A DNA stretch of 64,000 bases from Micromonospora sp. WMMD1082 (GCF_029626175.1 NZ_JARUBM010000002.1:2931001-2995000), one strand, 5' to 3'; positions 28,144 to 37,259 are shown, numbered from the stretch's first letter. The notes: generated from the letters alone by a model not told the origin. Made by a program: numbers and translations.

Positions 28144-28216
28144 CCCTTGGCAAGGATTCCCCTTCGGCGCAGGACACTAGGTGGCAACGGGTCAGCAAGG
28201 GAGGAGGATTGAGGGC

Positions 28217-28663
28217 ATGGACGGCAGAAGGTCCAGCATCGTGACCTCGGCTGGAACACGCCTGGGGCGCGTCGCTTCGGTTGCGTTGTTGCTCGCCGCT
28301 GCCTACGGGATCGCGCTCGTTGTCGCGGGTTTCGTCGCCCCGGCCTATAACACGGCGACAACGTCGGCCTCCTCGGGTGAGACCACGCATGGGTCGGACA
28401 CGATCGTGGGTGCGAACGGCATCGGCGCCGCGTTCGTACTCGGCGTGCCGCTGCTGGCGACTGTCCTTGTCGGGTGCGCGCTGTGGGTGCGCTCCGCCCC
28501 GTCCGCGTGGGCGTTGACCGGGCTTCTGGCTGTGCTCAATCTCCTGGCGATGGCGTCCATCGGTCTCTTCGTGCTTCCCGTCACTGCGGCCCTGGTAGTT
28601 GCCTGTAGCGCGCGCCGACGGCAGCCGAAGCAGCAGAACCCAGTCTCGGCGGAAACCCCCTGA
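28217..28663 (+). CDS. Small integral membrane protein
   Basis: 148 residues with three hydrophobic helices (about 17-40, 70-95 and 101-130) and a basic C-terminal tail RRRQPKQQ. A Ser/Thr-rich loop lies between the first two helices. Preceded by GGAGGATTGAGGG. GC and codon bias are slightly lower than the neighbours. Function unknown. Confidence 0.65.
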   Translation: MDGRRSSIVTSAGTRLGRVASVALLLAAAYGIALVVAGFVAPAYNTATTSASSGETTHGSDTIVGANGIGAAFVLGVPLLATVLVGCALWVRSAPSAWALTGLLAVLNLLAMASIGLFVLPVTAALVVACSARRRQPKQQNPVSAETP

Positions 28664-28927
28664 GCTGGAGTCATTCCTCTGCAACCGAGATGGTCCGCCT
28701 GGTTCGCTGGCCGGGGACGAAGGGTGTAGCCGCAGGAAGTTACCGGAGCGGCGAGCATGATCGGCGGCAGCCTCGCGCCGTGCGATCTACGTGCGATGGG
28801 TGGCGGCGATCATCGGCCAGGAGGGGTCAAGCACGGGCAACAGCGATCGACGCGGCTGGGTACCAAAGCAAGATCCCCACCTGCGTTTCCGCTGGCGGGG
28901 ACCTCTGTAGCCCGGCGAAAGGCTATG

Positions 28928-29001
28928 TGGCCAGGGGCGGGGTCGAACCGCCGACCTTCCGATTTTCAGTCGGACGCTCGTACCAACTGAGCTACCTGGC
29001 C
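28928..29001 (-). tRNA. tRNA-Phe (GAA)
   Basis: On the minus strand a full cloverleaf of 74 nt: acceptor GGCCAGG/CCTGGCC, D-loop AGTTGGTAC, anticodon loop CTGAAAA with GAA, T-loop TTCGACC, discriminator A. CCA is not encoded. Confidence 0.97.
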
Positions 29002-29104
29002 GTGCTGCTCGGGCTCATGCTACCCGGCCTGCGGGATCGCCGCCCGGAGGGTCACATGCCCCGATACGCGGAACGCCGCGCGAGGTGCGCGGCGTCAGCG
29101 CTTG

Positions 29105-29178
29105 CGGTCCTGACGGGACTTGAACCCGCGACCTCCGCCTTGACAGGGCGGCGAGCACTCCAACTGCTCCACAGGACC
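29105..29178 (-). tRNA. tRNA-Asp (GTC)
   Basis: Minus-strand cloverleaf of 74 nt: acceptor GGTCCTG/CAGGACC, anticodon stem CCGCC/GGCGG with loop CTGTCAA (GTC), T-loop TTCAAGT, discriminator G. No encoded CCA. Probably cotranscribed with the Glu and Phe tRNAs. Confidence 0.97.
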
Positions 29179-29212
29179 TTGCTGATGGTGCATCCGGCCT
29201 TGAGCCGGACCG

Positions 29213-29285
29213 TGCCCCCAACGGGATTCGAACCCGTGCTACCGCCTTGAAAGGGCGGCGTCCTGGGCCGCTAGACGATGAGGGC
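29213..29285 (-). tRNA. tRNA-Glu (TTC)
   Basis: Minus-strand cloverleaf of 73 nt: acceptor GCCCTCA with TGGGGGC (one G-U pair), anticodon loop CTTTCAA (TTC), T-loop TTCGAAT, discriminator A. First of the three tRNAs in transcription order. No encoded CCA. Confidence 0.97.
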
Positions 29286-29439
29286 GGCCCCGCCATCATT
29301 GCACACTCGCAACGTTGAACGGACTTGCTCCCATCCGGCCCCGCCGGAGGCTTCGAAAGCATACGTGATGTGGCACCGGTCGACAAAACCGGTATGGCCG
29401 TAGCCACAACGCCCCGAAGAAGACGAGGTCAGGACCGGT

Positions 29440-30225
29440 CTAGGCGAGTCTGGTGACGCCGTGGTCACGCTTCAGGCCGGCGATCAACTTCGGGCAGGCG
29501 GCGAGGGTGGCGGCCCGGTCACCGCCCCCGTCGTGCAGCAGGACCACCGCGCCGGGACGGGCGGCCCGCTTCACCCGCTTCTCGATGGTGGCCGCGGTCG
29601 GCTTGGCCCAGTCCTTCGGGTCGACCGTCCAATGCAGCGACCGCATGTCGAGCTGCTTGGCAACCTTCACCACCTCGGCGGTCCACCGGCCGCCGGGCTG
29701 CCGGTAGAACGGCACCTCCGCATCGGGCACCGCCCGCCGGATTTCCCGGGTCGTGCGGACCAGATCGGCGCGGATCTCGGCGACCGGACGCCGACCCAGA
29801 TCGAGGTCATGGTTCCAGCTGTGGTTGCAGAGCTGATGGCCCTCCCGGACGATCCGCCGGACCAGCTCCGGGTGCTTGCGGACCTGCGTACCCACCACGC
29901 AGAAGGTGGCGGTGACCTTGGCCGCCTTCAGGCGGTCCAGCACCTTCGGCGTCCAGGCCGGGTCCGGGCCGTCATCGAAGGTGAGGGCGACCTTCCCGGT
30001 ACCCGTGGTGCGGACCAGACCGGCCGGCAGCTTGGCCGGCAGTGGCCGCAGCGGCGGCACGGTGCGGGTCGGCGAGGGTGCGGGCGACGGCTCCGGCGGC
30101 AGGGCGGCCGACGGGGGCGGGCTGGACGGGCCGGCGGCCTCGGGCGGGCTGTCGCCCGCACCACAACCGGTGACGAGCAGGACAACCAGGCCCGTGAGGG
30201 ACGCAAGCAGGGCACGATGGCGCAT
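29440..30225 (-). CDS. Polysaccharide deacetylase lipoprotein
   Basis: 261 residues. A lipoprotein signal ends LVTGC (Cys21), then a Pro/Ser linker, then a NodB domain from about residue 75. Metal and catalytic motifs are TFDDGPD, HSWNHD, FYRQPGGRW and LLHDGG. Likely removes acetyl groups from peptidoglycan or another N-acetylated glycan at the outer face of the membrane. Monocistronic. Confidence 0.93.
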   Translation of the reverse strand: MRHRALLASLTGLVVLLVTGCGAGDSPPEAAGPSSPPPSAALPPEPSPAPSPTRTVPPLRPLPAKLPAGLVRTTGTGKVALTFDDGPDPAWTPKVLDRLKAAKVTATFCVVGTQVRKHPELVRRIVREGHQLCNHSWNHDLDLGRRPVAEIRADLVRTTREIRRAVPDAEVPFYRQPGGRWTAEVVKVAKQLDMRSLHWTVDPKDWAKPTAATIEKRVKRAARPGAVVLLHDGGGDRAATLAACPKLIAGLKRDHGVTRLA

Positions 30226-30357
30226 CGTTCGCTCCCGAGAAGGGGTTCGGGGTACGCGGACCCCCCGACGCTAGTTCACCCGATTTGGGTGGACCGACGG
30301 CGGGTCAGGATGCGAACGCCCTGCGTGTGGGCCGAGCGGTCAGGAAGCGGCGGGCGG

Positions 30358-31287
30358 TCAGGAGGCGGCCGGGCGGTCCACCGAATCCCGGACGGCGATG
30401 GCCAGCGAGACCGCTGCGGCCAGATCGGCCGGCCGGACCACCCCGGCGGGCAGTGTCTCGACCGGCCAGCCCGGCCCGGCCGCGAGCACCAGCAGCGGCC
30501 GGCGCGGCGCGGCGAGTACGGCGGTGAGTTGTGCCGGATCGGCGGTGGCCCGGGCGTGCGACCAGAGCACCACGACGGCCGGACCGGTCCGGTGGATCGC
30601 GTCGAGCAGCGCCGCCACCGGCACCCGGGCACCGAGCATCCGGTAGCTGACGCCCGCCTCGGACAGCGCCGCCGCCAGCGCCTCCAGCGGCAGGCTGTGC
30701 TGCTCCTCGTCGGTGCAGGAGAGCAGGATGCGGGGCGGCCCGTCGGTGGGGTGGGCCATGGCGGTCGCGGTGAGTGCCGCCGAGACGCACCGGGACAGCA
30801 GGTGCTCCACCTCGATGAGTACGCCGGTGGCGGCGTGCCGTTCACCGATGCCGGCGAGCACCGGACGCAGCAGCCGGTCCCAGGTGGCGATCACGCCGTC
30901 GGTGGCGATGGTCCGGGAGATCGTCTCGCCGATCGCCGCCGCGTCCAGTCGCATGGCGGCCCGGGCCAGACCACGGGCCGCCGGCCCCGCCCGACCGACC
31001 GGGATGGTCGTGCCGCCGCCGTCGCGGGACCGGGTGACGCCGGCGGTGGGGAGGGTGTCGGGTGCCTGCCGGGCCCAGCGGGCCGCCGCCGCAGGGCTGA
31101 TCCCCTCGGCGGTGAGCCGCCGCATCACCTCCAGCCGGGCCAGGTCGGTGGGGGTGTAGCGCCGGTGGTGGCCCGGTACGTGCTGGCTCGGCCCCAGGCC
31201 GTACCGCTGATGCCAGGTGCGCAGGGTGGTCACCGCGACCCCCAGCCGCCGAGCGACGACGCCGGCGCTCAGCGCCTCATCGGCCAC
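30358..31287 (-). CDS. LitR/CarH-type MerR regulator with B12-binding domain
   Basis: 309 residues: MerR winged helix (about 5-70), four-helix bundle (about 90-165) and a C-terminal cobalamin-binding domain (about 185-300). It lies at the end of the carotenoid operon, where LitR/CarH photoreceptors repress crt genes in the dark and release on illumination via adenosyl-B12. The B12 lower-ligand motif is present as E195-Q-H197-S-L-P. The WX9EH motif reads H151-X9-E161-H162, so the Trp above the cofactor is His here. GTG 31287 overlaps the idi end by 11 bp. Confidence 0.87.
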   Translation of the reverse strand: MADEALSAGVVARRLGVAVTTLRTWHQRYGLGPSQHVPGHHRRYTPTDLARLEVMRRLTAEGISPAAAARWARQAPDTLPTAGVTRSRDGGGTTIPVGRAGPAARGLARAAMRLDAAAIGETISRTIATDGVIATWDRLLRPVLAGIGERHAATGVLIEVEHLLSRCVSAALTATAMAHPTDGPPRILLSCTDEEQHSLPLEALAAALSEAGVSYRMLGARVPVAALLDAIHRTGPAVVVLWSHARATADPAQLTAVLAAPRRPLLVLAAGPGWPVETLPAGVVRPADLAAAVSLAIAVRDSVDRPAAS

Positions 31288-31867
31288 CCGACCGCTCCGA
31301 CGCGTCGCCTGCGGGCAGCCCGGCCGGTTCCGGTGGGTGCAGCAGCCGGTCCAGCACGCCGCCGAGCCACGGCGCGTAGCCATCGGGGTCGCGTTCGATC
31401 GCGGTGGCCAGCTGATCCGGGTCCGCCCAGCGCAGCTCGGCGACCTCCGTCGGTTCCGGGTGCAACGGCCCGTCCGGGCGGAACTCGCCGCGCAGGACGT
31501 GGTCGTACTCGACCTCGATCCGCCCGGTGGCCGGATCCTCGGCACGGTAGACGTAGACGCCGACCTCGCGCAGCGGCACCGGGCCGACGCCCAGTTCCTC
31601 CGACAGCCGCCGGTTGGCGGCCTCGGCCAGTGCCTCACCTGGCTGTGGATGCCCGCAGCAGGAGTTGGCCCAGCGCAGCGGGAAGCGGGTCTTCGTCGCG
31701 GCGCGTCGCTGGAGCAGCACCCGACCGTCCGGCGCCACGAGCAGTACGGAGAACGCCCGGTGCAGCTGGCCGGGCGGCTGGTGGGCGTCGGCGACCGTGG
31801 CCTCGCCGACGGGTCGACCCGCGTCGTCGACCAGCTCGACCAGGTGGCCTTCCCGAGACTGCGGCAT
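31277..31867 (-). CDS. idi: Isopentenyl-diphosphate delta-isomerase (type 1)
   Basis: About 196 residues of the Nudix-fold isomerase that interconverts IPP and DMAPP, supplying the carotenoid enzymes upstream. The active-site Cys segment NSCCGHPQPGE and the EEL helix of the Nudix box are clear. I prefer ATG 31867 because AAGG lies 9 nt upstream; ATG 31876 would start directly behind it. Part of the crtE-crtI-idi-litR operon. Confidence 0.93.
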   Translation of the reverse strand: MPQSREGHLVELVDDAGRPVGEATVADAHQPPGQLHRAFSVLLVAPDGRVLLQRRAATKTRFPLRWANSCCGHPQPGEALAEAANRRLSEELGVGPVPLREVGVYVYRAEDPATGRIEVEYDHVLRGEFRPDGPLHPEPTEVAELRWADPDQLATAIERDPDGYAPWLGGVLDRLLHPPEPAGLPAGDASERSGGR

Positions 31868-31922
31868 CAGCGCCATCCTTCGTTCGCGGCCACGGTGCTC
31901 CGCTGCGCCTCGCTGGTTGCGC

Positions 31923-33443
31923 TCACCGGCTCCTCCTCCCGGTGATCCGGCCTCCGCCGGCGGCCCGGCCGTCCCCGGTGATCCGGGCGGCGGCGAGCTT
32001 GCCGGAGATGAGCACCATCGGGACGCCGACGCCCGGCTGGGTGCCCGAGCCGACGAACACCACGTTGGCCAGTGACCGGTGCAGGTTGGACGGCCGGAAC
32101 GGGCCGGTCTGGAACAGGGTGTGCGCGGAGGCGAACGGCGTGCCGGCCGCCATGCCCTGCTCGGCCCACTCTGCCGGGGTGACCGCCCGCAGCACGTCGA
32201 TGCCCGCGCCGAAGCCGACGTATCCGCGTTGCTCAAGGGTGGTGACGAGCTGGTCGGCGTAGCGGGCGGTGAGGTCGCCGCGCCAGTCGAACGGCGCCCG
32301 GTCGAGGTGGGGCACCGGCGCCAGGACGTAGTAGGTGTGCCGGCCGGCGGGGGCCACCGCCGGATCCGTCCGGCTCGGGTTGGTGACCAGCAGGGACGGG
32401 TCGGACATCAGCTCCCCACGCCGGATGACCTCGTCGAACGTACGCTTCCAGGCCCGCCCGAAGTGGATGTTGTGGTGGGCGATGCGGCGATATTCCTGGG
32501 TCGAGCCGACGTGCAGGACGACGCAGGAGGGTGAGTAGGTCAGGCGGCGGGTACGGGTCGGCGGAAGCAGGTCGCGGTAGGCCACCGGCAGGTCGGGGTT
32601 GAGCACCACCGCGTCGGCGGGGACGAACTCGCCGTCCGCGGTCACTACCCCGGTGGCCCGGCCGTACGCGGTCTCCACCCGGGTCACCTCGGTGCCGTAC
32701 CGGATCTTCACGCCGTGCTTCTCGGCGGCGCCCGCCAGCCCCCGCGAGACCGCGTGGACGCCGCCGCGCGGGAAGTAGACCCCGGCCACCGAGTCGAGAT
32801 ACGCGATGACCGCGTAGATGGCCAGCGCGTCGTGCGGGGCGAGGCCGGCGTACATCGCCTGGAAGGAGAAGATCCGCCGGGTGCGTGGGTCCCGGAAGAA
32901 CTGGTCGATCTTGGTTTGCAGGCGCCGGAAGGCACCGGTGGCGAGCAGCTTGAGCAGGTTGGCGGTGAGCAGGTCGGTGGGCGCGTCGAGGTTGCGCTCG
33001 ATGAAGTCGGCCCGCTCCAGCCGCCACAGGTTCCGGGCGAAGTCGACGAACCGCAGGTAGCCGTCGGCCTCCCGGGGGCCGCACACCCGGGAGACCTCCG
33101 CCGCCATCGCGGCGGTGTCGGTGATCACGTTGAGCGTGGACCCGTCCGGGTAGTGGGCGCGGTAGGCCGGATCCAGCGGTACCAGATCGAGCCAGTCGGT
33201 CAGCTCCTCGCCGACCGCGGCGAGCGCCTCGGCGATGAGGTCGGGCATGGTGAGCACGGTCGGGCCGGTGTCGAACTCGTAGCCGTCGACGCTGAGCCGA
33301 CCGGCCCGCCCGCCCGGCACCGGTTCGCGTTCCAGCACGGTCACCTGCCGCCCGCTGCCGGCCAGGTGCAGCGCGCAGGCCAGACCGCCGAGGCCGGCCC
33401 CCACGACCACGACCCGATCCGTACGCCCGTCAACGGTCCGCAC
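31923..33443 (-). CDS. crtI: Phytoene desaturase
   Basis: A 506-residue FAD-dependent CrtI-type desaturase converting phytoene to neurosporene or lycopene. FAD-binding VVVVGAGLGGLACALHLA is at the N-terminus, and the C-terminal VFVGSGTQPGVGVPMVLISGK is the bacterial-type desaturase signature. YFPRGGVHAVSRGLA in the middle is typical. GTG 33443 follows GAGGTGG. Lies 30 bp after crtE in the same operon. Confidence 0.95.
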   Translation of the reverse strand: MRTVDGRTDRVVVVGAGLGGLACALHLAGSGRQVTVLEREPVPGGRAGRLSVDGYEFDTGPTVLTMPDLIAEALAAVGEELTDWLDLVPLDPAYRAHYPDGSTLNVITDTAAMAAEVSRVCGPREADGYLRFVDFARNLWRLERADFIERNLDAPTDLLTANLLKLLATGAFRRLQTKIDQFFRDPRTRRIFSFQAMYAGLAPHDALAIYAVIAYLDSVAGVYFPRGGVHAVSRGLAGAAEKHGVKIRYGTEVTRVETAYGRATGVVTADGEFVPADAVVLNPDLPVAYRDLLPPTRTRRLTYSPSCVVLHVGSTQEYRRIAHHNIHFGRAWKRTFDEVIRRGELMSDPSLLVTNPSRTDPAVAPAGRHTYYVLAPVPHLDRAPFDWRGDLTARYADQLVTTLEQRGYVGFGAGIDVLRAVTPAEWAEQGMAAGTPFASAHTLFQTGPFRPSNLHRSLANVVFVGSGTQPGVGVPMVLISGKLAAARITGDGRAAGGGRITGRRSR

Positions 33444-33473
33444 CGGTGACCACCTCTCTGTGCCGGGAGCCCA

Positions 33474-34628
33474 TCATGCCGGCCGGTGGGTGGCTTCGAT
33501 CGCGAGACCGACCAGCGCGGCACGGGAGGTCTCGTCGACCGCGACCGTGTCGAGCGCGGCCAGCGCGTCCTCGACCCGCTCGTCGATCATCCGCTCGATC
33601 CGCCCGACCGCGCCCGTGTCGACCACGACCTCGGCGAGCCGGGCGATCTCCGGTGCGCCGGCGCGGCGGTCGGTGCCGTCGAGCGCCCGCAGCTGCGCCG
33701 GGGTGGCCAGCTCCCGGGCCAGCATGAGCAGCGCGGTCGGCTTGCCGGTGCGCAGGTCGTCGCCGGCCGGCTTGCCGGTGGTGGTCGGATCGCCGTAGAC
33801 GCCCAGCAGGTCGTCGCAGAGCTGGAACGCCTCGCCGACGGCCAGGCCGTAGCGGTTGTACGCGGTGGCCAGCGGGCTGTCGTCGCCGACGCCGGCGAGG
33901 CTGGCACCGAAGAGCAGTGGTCGCTGGACGGTGTAGCTGGCGGTCTTGTAACGGGCCACCCGGAGCGCCCGGTCGACCGACCAGTTCTCCGGATCGGTCT
34001 CGCCGAGGACGTCGAGGTACTGCCCGGCGACCGTCTCCACCCGCATCCGGTCGTAGCCGCGGCGCACCTCGACCAGCCGGTCGGCCGGGAGATCGGCTCG
34101 GGCCAGCAACTGGTCGGCCCAGACCATGCAGAGATCACCGATGAGCACTGCGACCGCCTCGCCGAAGCGGCCGGAGTCGCCGCTGCGACCGGCCGCCGCG
34201 TGCTGGGCGGCCACCGCCACGTGCGCGGTCGGTCGGCCCCGGCGGGTGGCGGAGGCGTCCATCACATCGTCGTGCACCAGCGCGAAGGTGTGCAGCAACT
34301 CCAGAGTGGCCAGCGCGGGCACCACCGGAGTGGCCGGCTCGCTGCCGCCGACCGCCCCACGCCATCCCCAGTAGGCGAACGTCGGCCGGACCCGCTTCCC
34401 GCCCGCCAGGACGCAGTCGCGCGCGGTCGCGGCGAAGCCGCCCATCGCCGCGTCGATCGAGGTCAGTGCGTCGACCTCGGCGGCCAGGAAGTCGGCCAGG
34501 GTCTCGTCGACGGCCGAGACGAGATCCCGGGTGTAGGCGGCCAGAACCTCCGCGATCGGGTCGTCGCCACCGACCGGCTGTTCAGGCACCACGCGAAGGA
34601 GGTTACCCGTTGGTCCGTCGCTGGCCAT
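33474..34628 (-). CDS. crtE: Geranylgeranyl diphosphate synthase
   Basis: A 384-residue polyprenyl synthetase condensing IPP units to GGPP for phytoene synthesis. First Asp-rich motif HDDVMD (Asp120, Asp121, Asp124); second CDDLLGVYGD. GGKRVRP near 76-82 binds diphosphate. The ATG at 34628 has no clear ribosome site; a GTG at codons 13-14 is an alternative, or the transcript may be leaderless. First gene of the leftward crt operon; its promoter region is shared with crtB. Confidence 0.93.
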   Translation of the reverse strand: MASDGPTGNLLRVVPEQPVGGDDPIAEVLAAYTRDLVSAVDETLADFLAAEVDALTSIDAAMGGFAATARDCVLAGGKRVRPTFAYWGWRGAVGGSEPATPVVPALATLELLHTFALVHDDVMDASATRRGRPTAHVAVAAQHAAAGRSGDSGRFGEAVAVLIGDLCMVWADQLLARADLPADRLVEVRRGYDRMRVETVAGQYLDVLGETDPENWSVDRALRVARYKTASYTVQRPLLFGASLAGVGDDSPLATAYNRYGLAVGEAFQLCDDLLGVYGDPTTTGKPAGDDLRTGKPTALLMLARELATPAQLRALDGTDRRAGAPEIARLAEVVVDTGAVGRIERMIDERVEDALAALDTVAVDETSRAALVGLAIEATHRPA

Positions 34629-34657
34629 GCCGCCGAGCGTACCCTAATGTTGCAAGT

Positions 34658-34679
34658 TGCGTCGATTGGTGCGTCGATT
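34658..34679. promoter_or_regulatory. Direct repeat in the crtE/crtB divergent promoter
   Basis: TGCGTCGATT occurs twice, 34658-34667 and 34670-34679, period 12, inside the 64-bp gap between crtE and crtB. It ends 13 bp before the crtB start and overlaps its ribosome-site region. Candidate binding site for the LitR-like regulator; not proven. Confidence 0.4.
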
Positions 34680-34692
34680 AGGAGGAGGGCCG

Positions 34693-35604
34693 GTGGACCT
34701 GGATCTCGCCGCTGCCTACGAGAGGTGCCGTGAGCTGCACAGACGCCATGGCCGCACCTACTATCTCGCCACCCGACTGCTGCCCGCATGGAAACGGCGG
34801 CATGTGCACGCCCTCTACGGGTTCACTCGCTACGCCGACGAGATCGTCGACCAGACCGACGCCCTGCCGCCGGCCGAGCGCGCGGCGCGGCTCGATGACT
34901 GGGGTGGGCGGTTCGTCGCCGGGCTGCACGGCGAGCGGGTGACCGACCCGCTGCTCCCGGCGGTGCTGCACACCATCGCCGTCTTCGACCTCGACCGGGA
35001 GGACTTCGCCTCGTTCCTCAAGAGCATGGCGATGGACCTGACCGTCACGTCCTACCGCAGCTACGGTCACCTGCTGGACTACATGGAGGGCTCGGCCGCG
35101 GTCATCGGCACCATGATGCTGCCCGTCCTGGGCAGCTCCGACCCGGTGGCGGCCCGCGAGCCGGCCCGCCAGCTCGGCTTCGCGTTCCAGCTGACCAACT
35201 TCATCCGGGACGTCGGCGAGGATCTGGCCCGGGGCCGGACGTACCTGCCGGACGAGGACCTCGCCGCCTTCGGCGTGACCCGGGACGACCTGGCCGCCTG
35301 CCGCGTCGCCGGGCGGGCCACCGGGCCGGTGCGTGACCTGATCCGGTACGAGGTGACCCGCGCCCAGGCGCACTACGTCGCCGCCGCCCCCGGCGTCGTC
35401 CTGCTGGACGGCGCCTCGCAGTCCTGCATCCGCACCGCGTACCTGCTCTACGGCGGGATCCTCGACGAGGTGGCCGCCCAGGACTACGACGTCTTCGCCC
35501 GGCGGGCCACGGTGCCGCAGCGGCGTCGCCTGGGGGTGGCCGCCCGCGCCCTGCTCACCCCGGCCGGCAGCCCGGTCACCGTGCCGGGGCCGCGGCTGCG
35601 GTGA
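34693..35604 (+). CDS. crtB: Phytoene synthase
   Basis: A 303-residue head-to-head prenyl synthase joining two GGPP into phytoene. The two Asp-rich motifs are RYADEIVDQTD and NFIRDVGEDLARGRTYLP. Starts with GTG after a strong GGAGGAGGG. Transcribed divergently from crtE-crtI-idi-litR, unlike loci where crtB lies in the operon. Confidence 0.95.
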   Translation: MDLDLAAAYERCRELHRRHGRTYYLATRLLPAWKRRHVHALYGFTRYADEIVDQTDALPPAERAARLDDWGGRFVAGLHGERVTDPLLPAVLHTIAVFDLDREDFASFLKSMAMDLTVTSYRSYGHLLDYMEGSAAVIGTMMLPVLGSSDPVAAREPARQLGFAFQLTNFIRDVGEDLARGRTYLPDEDLAAFGVTRDDLAACRVAGRATGPVRDLIRYEVTRAQAHYVAAAPGVVLLDGASQSCIRTAYLLYGGILDEVAAQDYDVFARRATVPQRRRLGVAARALLTPAGSPVTVPGPRLR

Positions 35605-35735
35605 GCGGGCCCGGTCGCGGGTCGCCGGTGACCGGACCAGCTCGCGGTGCGTCCGGTCTGCGTGTCGGCCGCCGGATCCGCGCCGGAGGGTGGGGCTGGC
35701 TGGCCGGCGGACCGATGGTGCGCGATGCTGGCGGC

Positions 35736-37214
35736 ATGGTGGAGCCGGAACGTGTGGACGTGGTGGTGCTCGGGCTCGGGGTCGGCGGCGAGGAGGTGGC
35801 CGGGCGGCTCGCCGAGGCCGGGTTGACCGTGGTCGGCGTCGAGCGGAACCTGGTCGGCGGGGAGTGCCCGTACTGGGGGTGCATTCCGAGCAAGATGATG
35901 ATCCGGGCGGCGAACGCGGTCGCCGAGGCGCGCCGGGTCGACGGGCTGGGCGGCACCGCCCAGGTGAGCCCGGACTGGGCGCCGGTGGCGAAGCGGATCC
36001 GGGACGAGGCCACCGACGGATGGGACGACCGGGCCGCGGTGCAGCGGCTCACCGGCAAGGGTGGGCGCTTCGTGCGGGGCAGCGGCCGGGTCGACGGGCC
36101 GGGCCGGGTCCGGGTCGGTGACCGGGTCTTCCAGGCCCGGCACGGCATCGTGCTGGGCACCGGCACCCGCCCGTCGGTGCCACCGGTCGACGGTCTGGCG
36201 GACACCCCGTACTGGACGAACCGTGAGGCCATCGAGGTCGAGGAGCTGCCCGGATCGCTGCTGGTGCTGGGCGGCGGCGCGATCGGGCTGGAGTTGGCCC
36301 AGGTGTTCGCCCGGTTCGGCGTACGGGTCACCGTCGTCGAGGCGCTCGACCGGGTGCTGGCCGTCGAGGAACCGGAGGCGTCGGAGGCCGCCGCCGCCGC
36401 GCTGCGGGCGGACGGGGTGGAGATCCACACCGGGGTCAAGGCCGCCCGGGTCGCGCACGACGCCAGCGGCTTCACCCTGCGCGGCACCGACGGCGAGGAG
36501 TTCGCCGCCGAGCGGCTGCTGGTGGTCACCGGCCGCCGCGCCCACCTCGACGAGCTGGGGCTGGAGACGGTCGGCGTCGACGCGGGCGGGCGGTACCTCT
36601 CCGTCGACGACCGGATGCACGTGACCGACGGCATCTGGGCGGTCGGCGACGTGACCGGCGAGGGTGCCTTCACCCACATCGCCATGTACCAGGCGTCCAT
36701 CGTCGTCGCCGACGTGCTCGACCACGCGCGACGGGCCGAGGGCGGCGCGGATCCGAGCGGCACCGCCAGCGTGGTCGGTGGCGCGGTCGGCGTGGCCAGC
36801 TCGCTGGCCACCACCGGGTCGAGCGGCTCGGCCGGCTCGGTGCCCCGCGCCGACTACCGGGCGCTGCCCCGGGTCACCTTCACCGATCCGGAGATCGGCG
36901 CGGTCGGCCTCACCGAGGAGCAGGCGCGCGAACGCGGCATCAACGTGCAGGTCGGCTTCACGCGGCTGTCGTCGTCCACCCGGGGGTGGATCCACCAGAC
37001 CGACGAGGTCGGCTTCATCAAGCTGGTCGCCGACGCCGACCAGGGGGTGTTGGTCGGGGCCACCTCGGCCGGCCCGGCCGGGGGCGAGGTGCTGTCCGGT
37101 CTGGCCGTCGCCGTGCACGCGGCGGTCCCGCTGGCCCAGCTCCGCCACATGATCTACGCGTACCCGACCTTCCATCGGGCGATCTCCGACGCGCTGCGCA
37201 ATCTCGGGCAGTGA
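35736..37214 (+). CDS. Disulfide-reductase-like FAD/NAD(P) oxidoreductase
   Basis: 492 residues with the layout of class I pyridine nucleotide-disulfide reductases: FAD fold (GLGVGGEEVAGRL), redox pair Cys44/Cys49 in ECPYWGCIPSK, NAD(P) fold (LLVLGGGAIGLELAQ), second FAD contact (GIWAVGDVTGEGAF) and dimer domain. Oddities: a roughly 40-residue Gly/Ser/Ala insert (about 340-380) before the dimer domain, and the usual C-terminal HPxxxE proton relay is replaced by AYPTFHRAI. It is therefore probably not a standard lipoamide, mercuric or mycothione reductase. The ATG at 35736 is the family-like start. Confidence 0.85.
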   Translation: MVEPERVDVVVLGLGVGGEEVAGRLAEAGLTVVGVERNLVGGECPYWGCIPSKMMIRAANAVAEARRVDGLGGTAQVSPDWAPVAKRIRDEATDGWDDRAAVQRLTGKGGRFVRGSGRVDGPGRVRVGDRVFQARHGIVLGTGTRPSVPPVDGLADTPYWTNREAIEVEELPGSLLVLGGGAIGLELAQVFARFGVRVTVVEALDRVLAVEEPEASEAAAAALRADGVEIHTGVKAARVAHDASGFTLRGTDGEEFAAERLLVVTGRRAHLDELGLETVGVDAGGRYLSVDDRMHVTDGIWAVGDVTGEGAFTHIAMYQASIVVADVLDHARRAEGGADPSGTASVVGGAVGVASSLATTGSSGSAGSVPRADYRALPRVTFTDPEIGAVGLTEEQARERGINVQVGFTRLSSSTRGWIHQTDEVGFIKLVADADQGVLVGATSAGPAGGEVLSGLAVAVHAAVPLAQLRHMIYAYPTFHRAISDALRNLGQ

Positions 37215-37238
37215 AGTGACGGATAGCGTCAATCGACG

Positions 37239-37259
37239 ACAGAAGGCTGTTCTGTTTTT
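37239..37259 (+). terminator. Hairpin with T-run before the LacI gene
   Basis: ACAGAA (37239-37244), GGCTG, TTCTGT (37250-37255) followed by TTTT. It fits a terminator for the flavoprotein gene. It is also close enough to the lacI-type start to be an operator. Confidence 0.55.

Noticed and set aside
27175..29001. A possible integrative element ending at tRNA-Phe
   Set aside because: No integrase, no direct repeat of the tRNA 3' end and no intact mobility gene could be found; only one decayed HTH supports the idea.
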